This document shows positions 25,615 through 34,049 of a stretch of DNA of 64,000 nt, piece after piece. Origin of the DNA: an uncultured bacterium (GTDB lineage: Bacteria > Bacteroidota > Bacteroidia > Bacteroidales > Bacteroidaceae); assembly GCA_905216095.1 (NCBI GenBank), contig CAJMSQ010000002.1:1-64000 (forward strand). Direction: 5' to 3'. Position 1 is the first letter of the stretch, and every line of letters begins with the position of its first letter. The notes beneath the pieces were generated by a model. It saw only the letters and a list, made by a program, of their open reading frames with translations. It was not told the origin of the DNA and made no database searches. A program made the translations under genes and the position numbers.

Positions 25615-27168
25615 ATGAGCGAACAACTGAAGAAAGTCAAGCAACTCGTGGAACTCCGTCAGAAAGCACGTCTTGGCGGAGGCGAGAAGGCTATTGAGAA
25701 ACAGCATGCCAAGGGAAAGGCCACGGCACGCGAGCGTATCGACTTGCTGCTGGACAAGAACTCGTTCGAAGAAATGGACATGTTCAAACTGCACCGCTGC
25801 CACAACTTCGGAATGGAGAAGAAGCAGTATCTGGGCGACGGCGTGGTTTGCGGCAGCGGTACGATTAACGGCCGTCTGGTATATGTATTCGCACAGGACT
25901 TCACGGTAAACGGCGGCTCCCTGTCCGAAACGATGGCCGAGAAGATATGTAAGGTAATGGACCAGAGCATGAAGATGGGCGCACCCTGCATCGGACTCAA
26001 CGATTCCGGCGGCGCGCGCATACAGGAAGGCATCAACGCCCTCGCAGGCTTCGGCAACATCTTCCAGCGCAACATTGAAGCCAGCGGAGTCGTGCCGCAA
26101 ATCAGCGGCATCTGCGGACCCTGTGCCGGCGGAGCCGTATACAGTCCCGCCTTGACCGACTTTGTCGTCATGCTGGAAGGTATCAGCTACATGTTCCTTA
26201 CCGGCCCGAAAGTGGTTAAGACCGTGACGGGCGAGGACGTGAGCCAGGAAGACCTCGGCGGCGCGGGCGTACACTCCTCCAAGAGCGGTGTGTGTCATTT
26301 TACCGCCAAGACTGAGGAAGAGTTTGCCGCACTTATCCGCCGCTTGCTCGGATATATTCCCCAGAACAACATGGAACGCGCGCCGCGCGTTGCCTGCAAC
26401 GACCCCATAGACCGTAAGGAAGACAGCCTTAACGAGATTATACCCGACAATCCCAATATGGCTTATGACATGTACAAGGTCATCGGCGCGGTCGTAGATA
26501 ACGGAGAGTTCCTCGAAGTCCAGCGTGATTTCGCGCGCAACATAATCATAGGCTTTGCCCGCTTCAATGGTCAGAGCGTCGGTATCGTGGCTAATCAGCC
26601 CAGTGTCTATGCCGGTGTGCTCGACTGCAACGCTTCGCGCAAGGCAGCCCGTTTCGTGCGCTTCTGCGACTGCTTCAACATTCCCATTGTAAGCCTTGTG
26701 GACGTTCCGGGATTCCTGCCCGGTACGGGTCAGGAGTATAATGCGGTCATCAGTCACGGAGCAAAGCTGCTCTATGCCTATGGCGAGGCCACCGTGCCCA
26801 AGGTAACGGTAACTTTGCGCAAGAGCTACGGCGGCAGTCATATTGTGATGGGTTGCAAGCAACTTAAGGCTGATTTGAACTATGCCTGGCCTTCGGCCGA
26901 GATTGCCGTAATGGGTGCCGGCGGAGCCGTGGCTATTCTCAGCGCAAAGGAGGCCAAGGAGAAGGAAGACCCGAAGGCGTTCCTCGCAGAGAAGGAAAAG
27001 GAGTACAACGACCTGTTCACGAACCCCTACAAGGCGGCCGAGTACGGCTATGTGGACGATGTCATCGAACCGCGCAACACCCGCTTCCGCATTTGCCGCG
27101 CCTTGGCGCAACTGGAAAACAAGCGCGAAGCCCGGCCCGCCAAGAAACACGGCAATGTGCCCCTCTAA
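25615..27168 (+). CDS. Acyl-CoA carboxyltransferase (methylmalonyl-CoA decarboxylase alpha / propionyl-CoA carboxylase beta)
   Basis: 517-residue carboxyltransferase with two crotonase-like halves. It moves a carboxyl group between methylmalonyl-CoA or propionyl-CoA and biotin. Family motifs include GKATARERIDLLLD (about residues 36-49), LNDSGGARIQEG near 130, SGICGPCAGGAVYSPAL near 165 and the C-terminal VDVPGFLPGTGQEY and MGAGGAVAILSAKE. It heads a cluster with an 87-aa protein and a biotin carrier. In Bacteroidales this cluster usually belongs to the succinate-to-propionate pathway, where the decarboxylase pumps sodium. The membrane beta subunit is not encoded here. Confidence 0.92.
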   Translation: MSEQLKKVKQLVELRQKARLGGGEKAIEKQHAKGKATARERIDLLLDKNSFEEMDMFKLHRCHNFGMEKKQYLGDGVVCGSGTINGRLVYVFAQDFTVNGGSLSETMAEKICKVMDQSMKMGAPCIGLNDSGGARIQEGINALAGFGNIFQRNIEASGVVPQISGICGPCAGGAVYSPALTDFVVMLEGISYMFLTGPKVVKTVTGEDVSQEDLGGAGVHSSKSGVCHFTAKTEEEFAALIRRLLGYIPQNNMERAPRVACNDPIDRKEDSLNEIIPDNPNMAYDMYKVIGAVVDNGEFLEVQRDFARNIIIGFARFNGQSVGIVANQPSVYAGVLDCNASRKAARFVRFCDCFNIPIVSLVDVPGFLPGTGQEYNAVISHGAKLLYAYGEATVPKVTVTLRKSYGGSHIVMGCKQLKADLNYAWPSAEIAVMGAGGAVAILSAKEAKEKEDPKAFLAEKEKEYNDLFTNPYKAAEYGYVDDVIEPRNTRFRICRALAQLENKREARPAKKHGNVPL

Positions 27169-27198
27169 AAAGAACCGGGTGGCTGTAACGAACGGCTA

Positions 27199-27212
27199 CA
27201 CCTATATATATA
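27199..27212 (+). promoter_or_regulatory. CACCTATATATATA leader motif
   Basis: Sits between the carboxyltransferase stop and the ATG at 27220, ending 7 bp before it. The same word occurs before three other genes. Confidence 0.4.
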
Positions 27213-27219
27213 AGATCGT

Positions 27220-27483
27220 ATGAAGACTTTCAAGTATAATCTGAACGGGCAAACGCTCTGTATCCGCCTTGACGAAAAGCAGGGAACCATTGCCGACCTG
27301 CTCGTGAACGGCGAACATCCGTCTGTGACCGACGAAGACATGCCTGCTTATGCGGCTGTCATCGCGTTGGCCCTCATCGAGTACGAAGTGGAAGTGGTGC
27401 ACGACGAGGAACCGGGCGTCATCACGCTCGCACCGCAAAGCAGCGAATGGGCAAATCCCTCGCAACTCATTTCATCATTATGA
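27220..27483 (+). CDS. Small protein of the carboxyltransferase cluster, 87 aa
   Basis: An 87-residue acidic protein with no membrane segment or signal peptide. It begins with a MKTFKYNLNG strand similar to the start of the downstream biotin carrier (MKQYKYKING), so it may contain the same short N-terminal beta unit. It stands 51 bp after the carboxyltransferase and 69 bp before the carrier. A gamma/delta-like assembly subunit would fit the position, but OadG-type subunits normally carry a membrane helix, which is absent. I assign no function. Confidence 0.7.
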   Translation: MKTFKYNLNGQTLCIRLDEKQGTIADLLVNGEHPSVTDEDMPAYAAVIALALIEYEVEVVHDEEPGVITLAPQSSEWANPSQLISSL

Positions 27484-27552
27484 AACGTGCGCCGGAGTGC
27501 CTGAAACGCGCGCCGGCAACGCAGTAACCGATACTTAACCATAACGAACAAA

Positions 27553-28002
27553 ATGAAACAATACAAATACAAAATCAACGGTGCGCAGTACGACGTGACT
27601 ATCGACGGCATCGTGGGAAAAACCGCCAAGGTCGAGGTGAACGGCATTCCTTTCGAGGTTGAGATGCAAGGTTCCTCGCTGGTGGAAGAGGACCTTCCCG
27701 TAATGGTGGCCGACAACAACACGCCCGCACCCGCGGCACCCGCACAGGAAATCGCACCGGCCGCAGCACCGGCCGCCGGTCCCGGAGCGGGAACGCCCGT
27801 CAAGGCTCCCCTGCCCGGCGTGGTGACGAAGATACCCGTGAGCGTGGGACAGGCTGTCAGGAAGGGAGACACCGTGCTCATACTGGAAGCCATGAAAATG
27901 GAGAACAATATCACCGCCGAGTGCGACGGAACGGTTACGGGAATATGCGTAGCCGCCGGCGACAGCGTGATGGAAGGCACCACATTGCTTACCGTAGGCT
28001 GA
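27553..28002 (+). CDS. Biotin carboxyl carrier protein
   Basis: 149 residues: a short N-terminal beta region (MKQYKYKING), an alanine/proline hinge (about 58-82) and a C-terminal biotinyl domain with the biotinylation motif EAMKMEN (112-118; Lys115 carries biotin). It shuttles the carboxyl group between the carboxyltransferase subunit and the membrane decarboxylase or carboxylase subunit. The length and the hinge match the gamma/BCCP subunit of methylmalonyl-CoA decarboxylase. It ends the cluster; the next gene is a MATE exporter with its own -7 box. Confidence 0.93.
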   Translation: MKQYKYKINGAQYDVTIDGIVGKTAKVEVNGIPFEVEMQGSSLVEEDLPVMVADNNTPAPAAPAQEIAPAAAPAAGPGAGTPVKAPLPGVVTKIPVSVGQAVRKGDTVLILEAMKMENNITAECDGTVTGICVAAGDSVMEGTTLLTVG

Positions 28003-28167
28003 AGCCCGCACCCGTAAAGCCCTTTCCCGCGGGGGAATGCGGCGCAATCCGAACCTATACGACCGTTTGCTGTTGTCAGTATTTCCTGTCACGGCAGACG
28101 GTCGTTCCTTTGCGGCCCTTACCGCGCTTTTCCCCTGCTTTTTCCGTACATTCTGCATGGAAAATCG

Positions 28168-28175
28168 TAACTTTG
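28168..28175 (+). promoter_or_regulatory. -7 box for the MATE exporter
   Basis: TAACTTTG on the plus strand, 19 bp before the ATG at 28195. Confidence 0.5.
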
Positions 28176-28194
28176 CCCCTGTAAAAAACGGATT

Positions 28195-29565
28195 ATGGAG
28201 CAGAAGGAAAGTTTTAATGTATTGGGAGAGCAACCCGTAGGCCGTTTGCTGATGCACTATGCCATACCTGCGATTGTGGCTATGACGGCTTCTTCCGTCT
28301 ACAACATCATAGACGGCATTTTTATAGGTCAGGGTGTCGGAAAGGAAGCCATCATGGGGCTGGCGCTCACGGGCCCCGTCATGTCGCTCACGGCGGCATT
28401 CGGCGCCATGGTCGGTGTAGGCGCGTCCACCCTCATGTCCGTGCGCCTCGGGCAGAAGGATTACGCCACGGCACGCCACATTCTCGGCAACGTTGTCATC
28501 ATGAACGTCGTCATGGGTCTGTCTTTGGGACTCATATTGCAGTTGTTCCTTGTACCGATTCTGCGTTTCTTCGGAGCAAGCGACGCCACGTTGCCCCATG
28601 CCCATGCCTTTATGACCGTTATCCTGGCCGGCAACGTTGTGACCCACCTCTATCTGGGCCTGAATGCCCTGTTGCGTTCCACCAACCGTCCGATGAAGGC
28701 CATGTATGCCACATTCGGGACGGTCGCGCTCAATTGTATTTTCGCCCCCGTCTTCATCTTCGTGCTCGGGTGGGGCATCCGCGGCGCGGCAGCCGCCACC
28801 GTGCTGGCGCAAAGCTGTATGCTCGTATGGCAGTTGCGCCTGTTTTCCAATCCTGACGACTTCATACACTTCAGTCGCGACATCATGCACCTGCGCGGCC
28901 GCATCGTGCGCGAGTCCCTCCTCATAGGTCTGCCGCCGTTCCTCATCAATCTGTGTGCCTGTCTGGTGGCGGTCATCGTCACACGCAGCATGACGCAGTA
29001 CGGAGGCGACGTCGCCGTCGGCGCGTTCGGCATCACCAACCGCCTGGCCCTGCTGGTCGTCATGATTGTCATCGGTCTGAACCAAGGTATGCAGCCGATA
29101 GCGGGCTACAACTATGGCGCGCGCAAGTACGACCGCCTCATCTCCGTGCTGAAGAAGGCCGTTGTCGCGGCCACGTGCATCACTACGGCGGGCTTCCTCG
29201 CCGGCATGTTCTTCGCGCGGCCGTGTGTTTCCGTGTTTGCCAAGGACGCGCCCGAACTGATTGACGAGGCGGCGCGCGGACTGCGGCTCGTGGTCCTCTG
29301 TTTCCCCCTCATCGGTATGCAAATCGTATCGACCGCCTTCTTCCAGAGCATCGGAATGCCGGGCAAGAGCATCTTCCTCTCGCTCACGCGCCAGCTGTTT
29401 TTCCTGCTGCCTGCGCTGCTCATCCTTCCCCACCTGTTCGACAATGCCGTGACGGGCGTATGGTGCGCCATGCCCGTTTCCGACGCTGCGGCCGCCGTGG
29501 TGTCGGCCGTCATGTTGCTGGTGCATGTGCGCAAGTTCAGACAACGTGCGGCCGAGACGCTCTGA
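28195..29565 (+). CDS. MATE family efflux transporter
   Basis: 456-residue inner-membrane protein with 12 predicted helices in two similar halves. It exports cationic drugs or metabolites using a sodium or proton gradient. The N-terminal half has PAIVAMTASSVYNIIDGIFIGQGVG near residues 24-48; the second half has NQGMQPIAGYNYGARKYDR near 300, the typical repeated MATE motif. The sequence resembles the MepA/NorM-like group often seen in Bacteroidales. It is transcribed from its own promoter; the next gene starts 103 bp downstream. The substrate cannot be predicted. Confidence 0.9.
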   Translation: MEQKESFNVLGEQPVGRLLMHYAIPAIVAMTASSVYNIIDGIFIGQGVGKEAIMGLALTGPVMSLTAAFGAMVGVGASTLMSVRLGQKDYATARHILGNVVIMNVVMGLSLGLILQLFLVPILRFFGASDATLPHAHAFMTVILAGNVVTHLYLGLNALLRSTNRPMKAMYATFGTVALNCIFAPVFIFVLGWGIRGAAAATVLAQSCMLVWQLRLFSNPDDFIHFSRDIMHLRGRIVRESLLIGLPPFLINLCACLVAVIVTRSMTQYGGDVAVGAFGITNRLALLVVMIVIGLNQGMQPIAGYNYGARKYDRLISVLKKAVVAATCITTAGFLAGMFFARPCVSVFAKDAPELIDEAARGLRLVVLCFPLIGMQIVSTAFFQSIGMPGKSIFLSLTRQLFFLLPALLILPHLFDNAVTGVWCAMPVSDAAAAVVSAVMLLVHVRKFRQRAAETL

Positions 29566-29668
29566 GGAAAAACTCCCTGCGCTCCGGTCGCAGACACGCG
29601 GCGGGGCGGCCGACCGGACCGGCCGTGACGGAGCAATACAACAAGAAGAATAAGAAAATATATGCGAT

Positions 29669-30298
29669 ATGGAAAATTTCGTCATCAACATCGGGCGTCA
29701 GCTCGGCAGCGGAGGCCGCGCCATCGGCCACATCCTGGCGCGCGACCTGGGCATAGCCTATTATGACAAGGAGATTCTCGAGCTGGCCGCCAAGGAAAGC
29801 GGATTCTGCACGGAAGTCTTCGAGCGCAGCGACGAGCATAAGACATTCTTCCGTTCCGTCTTCGGCAATATCGTGCCCTTCTTCGGCAGCGGGAGCGACT
29901 TCTACAACAACCAGCTCAGCGAGGAAAGCCTGTTCCGCCTGCAGAGCGAGGCCATTTGCAAGGCGGCCGAGGAGCGGTCGTGCATCTTCATCGGCCGTTG
30001 TGCCGACTACGTGCTGCGCAACCACCCGCGCTGCGTGAATGTCTTCGTCTCCGCCGACCCTGCCGACCGCATAGACCGCATCTGCAAGGCGCGCGGCATA
30101 GACGGGAAGGCCGCCCGGCGCGTCATGGAGCAGGGCGACGCCAAGCGGGCGGAGTTCTACAACTTCTACAGTCCCTCGCGGTGGGGCGCAGCCGCCACCT
30201 ACCACCTCTGCATCAACTCCAGCGTGCTGGGCATCGAGCAGACAGCCGCGTTCATCAGGTATTTCGTGGAACAGAAGCTCAACCTGACCGCCCGATGA
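29669..30298 (+). CDS. Cytidylate kinase-like family protein
   Basis: 209-residue nucleotide-binding protein of the cytidylate kinase-like family (Cytidylate_kin2). The P-loop region is INIGRQLGSGGRAIG (residues 6-20), where a serine/arginine-rich loop replaces the standard GKS/T. Further features are the conserved YYDKEILELAA near residue 31 and a C-terminal R-rich segment (RCADYVLRNHP near 112). True cytidylate kinase (Cmk) is a different protein, so the substrate here is uncertain. Its stop overlaps the start of the phosphoesterase gene (ATGA), indicating an operon. Confidence 0.82.
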   Translation: MENFVINIGRQLGSGGRAIGHILARDLGIAYYDKEILELAAKESGFCTEVFERSDEHKTFFRSVFGNIVPFFGSGSDFYNNQLSEESLFRLQSEAICKAAEERSCIFIGRCADYVLRNHPRCVNVFVSADPADRIDRICKARGIDGKAARRVMEQGDAKRAEFYNFYSPSRWGAAATYHLCINSSVLGIEQTAAFIRYFVEQKLNLTAR

Positions 30299-30783
30299 AA
30301 AGGATTGGCCTGCTGTCCGATACGCATGGATACTGGGACGACCGTTACGCGAAGTACTTTGCCGAGTGCGATGAAATCTGGCACGCGGGCGACATCGGCA
30401 CGCTCGAGTTGGCGGAGCGGCTGGCCGACTTGAAACCCTTGCGGGCCGTATGCGGAAACTGCGACGGCGGCGACTTGCGCCGCATGTATCCGCAGACGCT
30501 CCGCTTCCGCTGCGAGGAGGCCGACGTGCTCATCAAGCATATCGGCGGCTATCCCGGCAATTACGACCGCAGCATACAGGGGCAGCTCTTCGTGCGTCCG
30601 CCCAAGCTCTTCATTTCCGGCCATTCACATATACTGAAAGTGCTCTACGACCGCAGTCTGGGCCTTCTGCACATCAATCCCGGCGCGGCCGGCCTGCAGG
30701 GATGGCACAAGGTGCGCACGCTCGTGCGCCTCAGTGTGGACGGCGCGGACTTCAAGGACCTTGAAGTCATTGAACTGAAGTGA
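30295..30783 (+). CDS. YfcE/MJ0936 family metallophosphoesterase
   Basis: 162-residue calcineurin-like phosphoesterase with a complete small-family metal site: SDTHGYWD (residues 8-15), HAGDIGT (43-49), GNCDGGD (about 64-70) and GHSHILK (about 105-111). YfcE-type enzymes hydrolyse phosphodiesters in vitro; the cell substrate is unknown. The start at 30295 overlaps the stop codon of the cytidylate-kinase-like gene, which fixes it; the frame is open upstream but overlaps that gene. Confidence 0.88.
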   Translation: MKRIGLLSDTHGYWDDRYAKYFAECDEIWHAGDIGTLELAERLADLKPLRAVCGNCDGGDLRRMYPQTLRFRCEEADVLIKHIGGYPGNYDRSIQGQLFVRPPKLFISGHSHILKVLYDRSLGLLHINPGAAGLQGWHKVRTLVRLSVDGADFKDLEVIELK

Positions 30784-30812
30784 GGCTGCCTTTGCCTGAG
30801 CATTGGTCCGCG

Positions 30813-31093
30813 GCAATTTTAACACAATTTGCTTTTCGGCGAAAAATGTTGTATCTTTGTGGTACAGAAAATAGGGAAGGCGGTCGCGTACCGCCTTTTT
30901 TCGTGTAAATAAACCCCTTATGGGCCGATTTACATGCACATGTAGAAAATTTTAGAAGCAGCCTGTGCAAAAATACATGCCTTCTATTTTGAAACGGAAG
31001 CCTTCCGCGCGCGAAAAGATGCCTTCCAAAGGCTCGCAGGCCCTTTCTGTTTACATTTATTTACGTAACGGGAGTTAAAAATGTTAATGTCGG
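30813..31093 (+). repeat. Intergenic element copy D (281 bp, subfamily 2)
   Basis: The same length and internal order as copy B: TTG-N20-TATCTTTG, GGCGGT...ACCGCC hairpin plus T6, ACATGCACATGTAG, GAAGCCTTCC repeats, TTACGTAACGGGAG, GTTAATGTCGG. It lies between the convergent phosphoesterase and GHL10 genes and fills most of that 350-bp gap. Confidence 0.85.
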
Positions 31094-31135
31094 TCGGCGG
31101 CACAAGGGGCTTTCGTCCGGCCGTCAGGCGGCTGC

Positions 31136-32677
31136 TCAGCGTTTGACCGCGGTGCGCCATTTCCCGATGTCGGGCACGCCGAGCGTGACGGGCGTGTAGT
31201 CGCGGCTTTCGTTGCCATAGGCGTCGATGGCCGTAACGATGTAGCGGCTGTATAGCGATGCGGGCAGCGCGGGCACGTGGCGCAGGCTCGTTTCCTTCAG
31301 TCCGAGCGCCACGGGCAGGGCCTGTTCCGTGCCGTCGGGGGCTTCCTGCATCCGGTAGACGTTGTAGCGCACGGGCACTTCGGGACGGTCGTCCGTTACG
31401 GCCTGCCACGTCAGCACCACCGCCATGCCGTCGCGCGCAATCCGCACTTCGGGAGCGGCGGGCGGCACGCTGTCCGCCCAGGTCATGGCGGGGACAAGCG
31501 CGGGCCGCCGGTAGAAGTCGTTGGCCACGAAGTCGTAAAGTTCTTTCACGTTGTCGGTGAAGAAACGCGAGCGGAAAAAGGCGGCTCCCCCCATGCCCGT
31601 GTCGCGCAGGAAGTGCAGCTGGCGGCTGATGACGCCGAGGTCCCAGTTCTTTTCCCGCGGGCTGAGAAAGTATATCCCCAGTCCCGGAACGACCGGCCGC
31701 CCGGCGGCGTTCTCCTGCCAGTCGAGGGCGAAGGGATAGAAGTGCCTGCCGTCGAAGTACATCATGGGGAAGAGCATGTCCATCCAGCCGTTGCGCAACC
31801 ATCCCTGCGCGTCCTGGAAGACGGCGTCGCGGGCATTCCATCCGTAGCTGCTCTGCCGGGGCAGGTCGGCGTATTTCCCGACGGGCGAACAGCTCACCTT
31901 CACCCACGGGCGCACGGCCTTGACGGCCGCGGATACCTTCTGCACGCAGCGGTCCACGTTCCCGCGTCGCCAGTCGGCCATGTTCCGGCCTTTTCCATAG
32001 CGGCGGTAGGTGCGGGTGTCGTTCCAGGGGATGCCCTGTTCGGGATAGCGCACGTAGTCGAGGTGGATGCCGTCCACGTCATAGGCGCGCACAATCTCTT
32101 CGCAGATGTCGGCCAGATAGTCCGCCGTGCCCGGCACGCCCGGGTCCATCATCCAGCGGTCGCCGCAGCGCACACACAGGTCGGGACGGCGGCGGGGCAA
32201 CGCCTTTGCGCCGAGGCGGCGTTCCGATGCCACCGTACAGATGGGAAAAGCCACCACCCAGGCGTGCAGTTCCATGCCGCGGCGGTGACATTCGTCCGTG
32301 ACGAAGCGCAGCGGGTCGTATCCGGGAGCCTTTCCCGGCGTGCCCGTGAACACCTCGTCCCAGGGTTCGAGCACCGAGGCGTAGGCCGTGGTCGAGCGGA
32401 TGCGGGCCTGGAACAACACCGTGTTGATTCCTGCCGCCTGCAGGCGGTCCAGTATTCCGCAGAGCTCGCGCCGCTGTTCCTCGGCGGCGGCCGGTGTCGT
32501 TGCGGGGCGGCTTGGCCAATCCAGTCCGCTGAGTGTGGTGAGCCAGACGGCACGTACCTCGCGCGGCAACAGGGTTTCGTCCGCCGCAGCCGCAGCCCTT
32601 GCCGTCGGGATGCAGGCCGGCAGGCACAATGCCGCCGTCAGGGCGATGCTTCGCAGCAGGTGGAAGGTCCTTCTCAT
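31136..32677 (-). CDS. Secreted GH10-like (GHL10/DUF187) glycosidase
   Basis: 513-residue exported protein with a signal peptide (about residues 1-28). The main domain (about 38-400) matches the GHL10/DUF187 glycosyl-hydrolase-like family: EVRAVWLTTLSGLDWPS at its start, ELHAWVVAFP, DYLADICEEIVRAYDVDGIHLDYVRYPE near 190-220, and FPMMYFDGRHF. A fibronectin-like C-terminal domain (about 420-500) follows. Relatives are anchored or exported and are thought to act on cell-wall or other glycans. It lies 6 bp from the end of the TPR gene upstream and is part of a minus-strand row with it. The substrate is unknown. Confidence 0.85.
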   Translation of the reverse strand: MRRTFHLLRSIALTAALCLPACIPTARAAAAADETLLPREVRAVWLTTLSGLDWPSRPATTPAAAEEQRRELCGILDRLQAAGINTVLFQARIRSTTAYASVLEPWDEVFTGTPGKAPGYDPLRFVTDECHRRGMELHAWVVAFPICTVASERRLGAKALPRRRPDLCVRCGDRWMMDPGVPGTADYLADICEEIVRAYDVDGIHLDYVRYPEQGIPWNDTRTYRRYGKGRNMADWRRGNVDRCVQKVSAAVKAVRPWVKVSCSPVGKYADLPRQSSYGWNARDAVFQDAQGWLRNGWMDMLFPMMYFDGRHFYPFALDWQENAAGRPVVPGLGIYFLSPREKNWDLGVISRQLHFLRDTGMGGAAFFRSRFFTDNVKELYDFVANDFYRRPALVPAMTWADSVPPAAPEVRIARDGMAVVLTWQAVTDDRPEVPVRYNVYRMQEAPDGTEQALPVALGLKETSLRHVPALPASLYSRYIVTAIDAYGNESRDYTPVTLGVPDIGKWRTAVKR

Positions 32678-32683
32678 GGGGAG

Positions 32684-33619
32684 TCAGTGTTTAAGTTTCT
32701 TGTACAAGTCGTTCAGTGCCGTGCGCGGAAAACCGAGCCGCACGGCCGTGTCCAGGTCCTTGCGGGCCGCTCCTTTCAGGTCGAGGCGCAGCAGTACGCG
32801 GGCGCGGCCTGCGTAGGCCTGGGCGTCGTCCGGACGCAGCCGGATGGCTTCGTCGTAGTCCGAGCGGGCGGGGACGTCCATCGACAGGCGTTCCTCCACG
32901 CCGGCGCGGGCCATCAGTGCGTCATAGTTCCGCGGGTGCGCCGCCAGGAACAGGTTCAGGCGGTTCAGGGCCTCGTTCGGTTGTCCCAGGTCCTCGAACA
33001 GGCAGGCCAGCAACAGGCTTGCGTTTTCGTTCTCGGGTTCTTCCCGTAAAATCTCCTCTAAGTCGCGCCGCGCCGCCGCGGGTTGTCGGTTGCGGGTATG
33101 GACTGCCGAGCGCAGGAACAGTGTCCGCACGCGCAGGTCGTCGGGCAGTGTGTCCGCCAGCAGGGCCTCGCAATCGGACAAGGCGGCCGGCAGGTTTCCG
33201 CCCTCATACAGGCAGACGGCCCGGCCGTATCGGGCGTCGCGGGCCGCAGCGTTTTGCTTCAAGGCTGCGGAAAATTGGTCGTATGCCTCGCGGCGGTCGT
33301 TCCGGGTCAGGGCAATCTGTCCCAGGTAGTAGTGTACGATGTGGTTGCCCGGGGCTTCGGGCCGCGCCTTGAGGGCCGCGCGGAAGCGTCGTTCGGCTTC
33401 GGCCGTCGAATCGGCATATAGTGCGTTCAGGGCCCGTGTCAGGTGGTCGATGTAGGCCAGGGAGTCGCGCCGCTGCCGCTCCCGGATGCCGCTCTCCTCG
33501 CGGTAGTCGTCGATGGTCTTGGCCCGCACGCCGCCACTTTTGAGGTCGATGACCGTTTGTGCGCGGCCGGGCAGTGTCAGGCTCGCGATGAGGACAATCA
33601 GAAACAGGATGCGTGGCAT
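32684..33619 (-). CDS. Exported tetratricopeptide repeat protein
   Basis: 311 residues with a signal peptide (about 1-20, ending GRAQ) and about six to seven TPR units from residue 60 to 300 (for example EAERRFRAALKARPEAPGNH and SDYDEAIRLRPDDAQAYAGRARVL). The protein is therefore a periplasmic or surface scaffold for protein contacts. Its stop is 6 bp before the start of the GHL10 gene and its start is 13 bp after the lipoprotein gene, so the three are probably one operon. No enzymatic motif is seen. Confidence 0.85.
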   Translation of the reverse strand: MPRILFLIVLIASLTLPGRAQTVIDLKSGGVRAKTIDDYREESGIRERQRRDSLAYIDHLTRALNALYADSTAEAERRFRAALKARPEAPGNHIVHYYLGQIALTRNDRREAYDQFSAALKQNAAARDARYGRAVCLYEGGNLPAALSDCEALLADTLPDDLRVRTLFLRSAVHTRNRQPAAARRDLEEILREEPENENASLLLACLFEDLGQPNEALNRLNLFLAAHPRNYDALMARAGVEERLSMDVPARSDYDEAIRLRPDDAQAYAGRARVLLRLDLKGAARKDLDTAVRLGFPRTALNDLYKKLKH

Positions 33620-33632
33620 GGATGTGGCTTTT

Positions 33633-34031
33633 TTAGTTTCCTATCCGGAAATAAATGGTGTCGCTGCGCGTGATGCCGACCCCGTTGCGGGCGAAAGGCA
33701 CCATGAAATAGCGTCCCGGTTCGAGCGGCCGCGTCGTAGCGTGGAACAGGTCGGTCTCGTCGGTCGATTCCACCTCGATGCGCAGCGTGTCGTTGCCGTA
33801 ATTGAAGCCCCGCTTGAGGATGTCGCTGTTTACCGACGTGAGAATGCGGCCGGTCATGAGGCAGACGTTGCCTTCGACCGTGGCCGATACGCTTTCGAGG
33901 GTTGGCGGGAAGGGTTGTTCGCCGGAACGGTCCACGGGATTGCAGGCCGTGAGGGCGAGAAGGCCGGTGACGGCCGCGACAAGCGGGAGAGCGGCGCGCA
34001 GGCGGCGGAGAGTATGAAGAAAGAGGTTCAT
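33633..34031 (-). CDS. Small lipoprotein, 132 aa
   Basis: N-terminal hydrophobic signal (about residues 13-28) ending in a lipobox LLALTAC, so the mature protein is a lipid-anchored protein of about 100 residues. The mature part is beta-rich with regular TVEGNVCLMTGRI / RYFMVPFARNG strands, reminiscent of fibronectin-like or other beta-sandwich lipoproteins of Bacteroidales. I do not recognise a family. The ATG at 34031 is preferred over an upstream TTG. It lies between tilS and the TPR gene on the same strand. Confidence 0.75.
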   Translation of the reverse strand: MNLFLHTLRRLRAALPLVAAVTGLLALTACNPVDRSGEQPFPPTLESVSATVEGNVCLMTGRILTSVNSDILKRGFNYGNDTLRIEVESTDETDLFHATTRPLEPGRYFMVPFARNGVGITRSDTIYFRIGN

Positions 34032-34049
34032 GGTCAAGTGTTTTACAAA

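Noticed and set aside
25597-27150. 517-codon minus-strand frame antisense to the carboxyltransferase
   Set aside because: Exact shadow of a gene with strong family motifs.
27535-29691. 718-codon minus-strand frame antisense to the biotin carrier and MATE genes
   Set aside because: Spans two real genes and the gap between them; no recognisable domain.
32716-33372. 218-codon plus-strand frame antisense to the TPR gene
   Set aside because: Proline/arginine/glycine-rich shadow frame.
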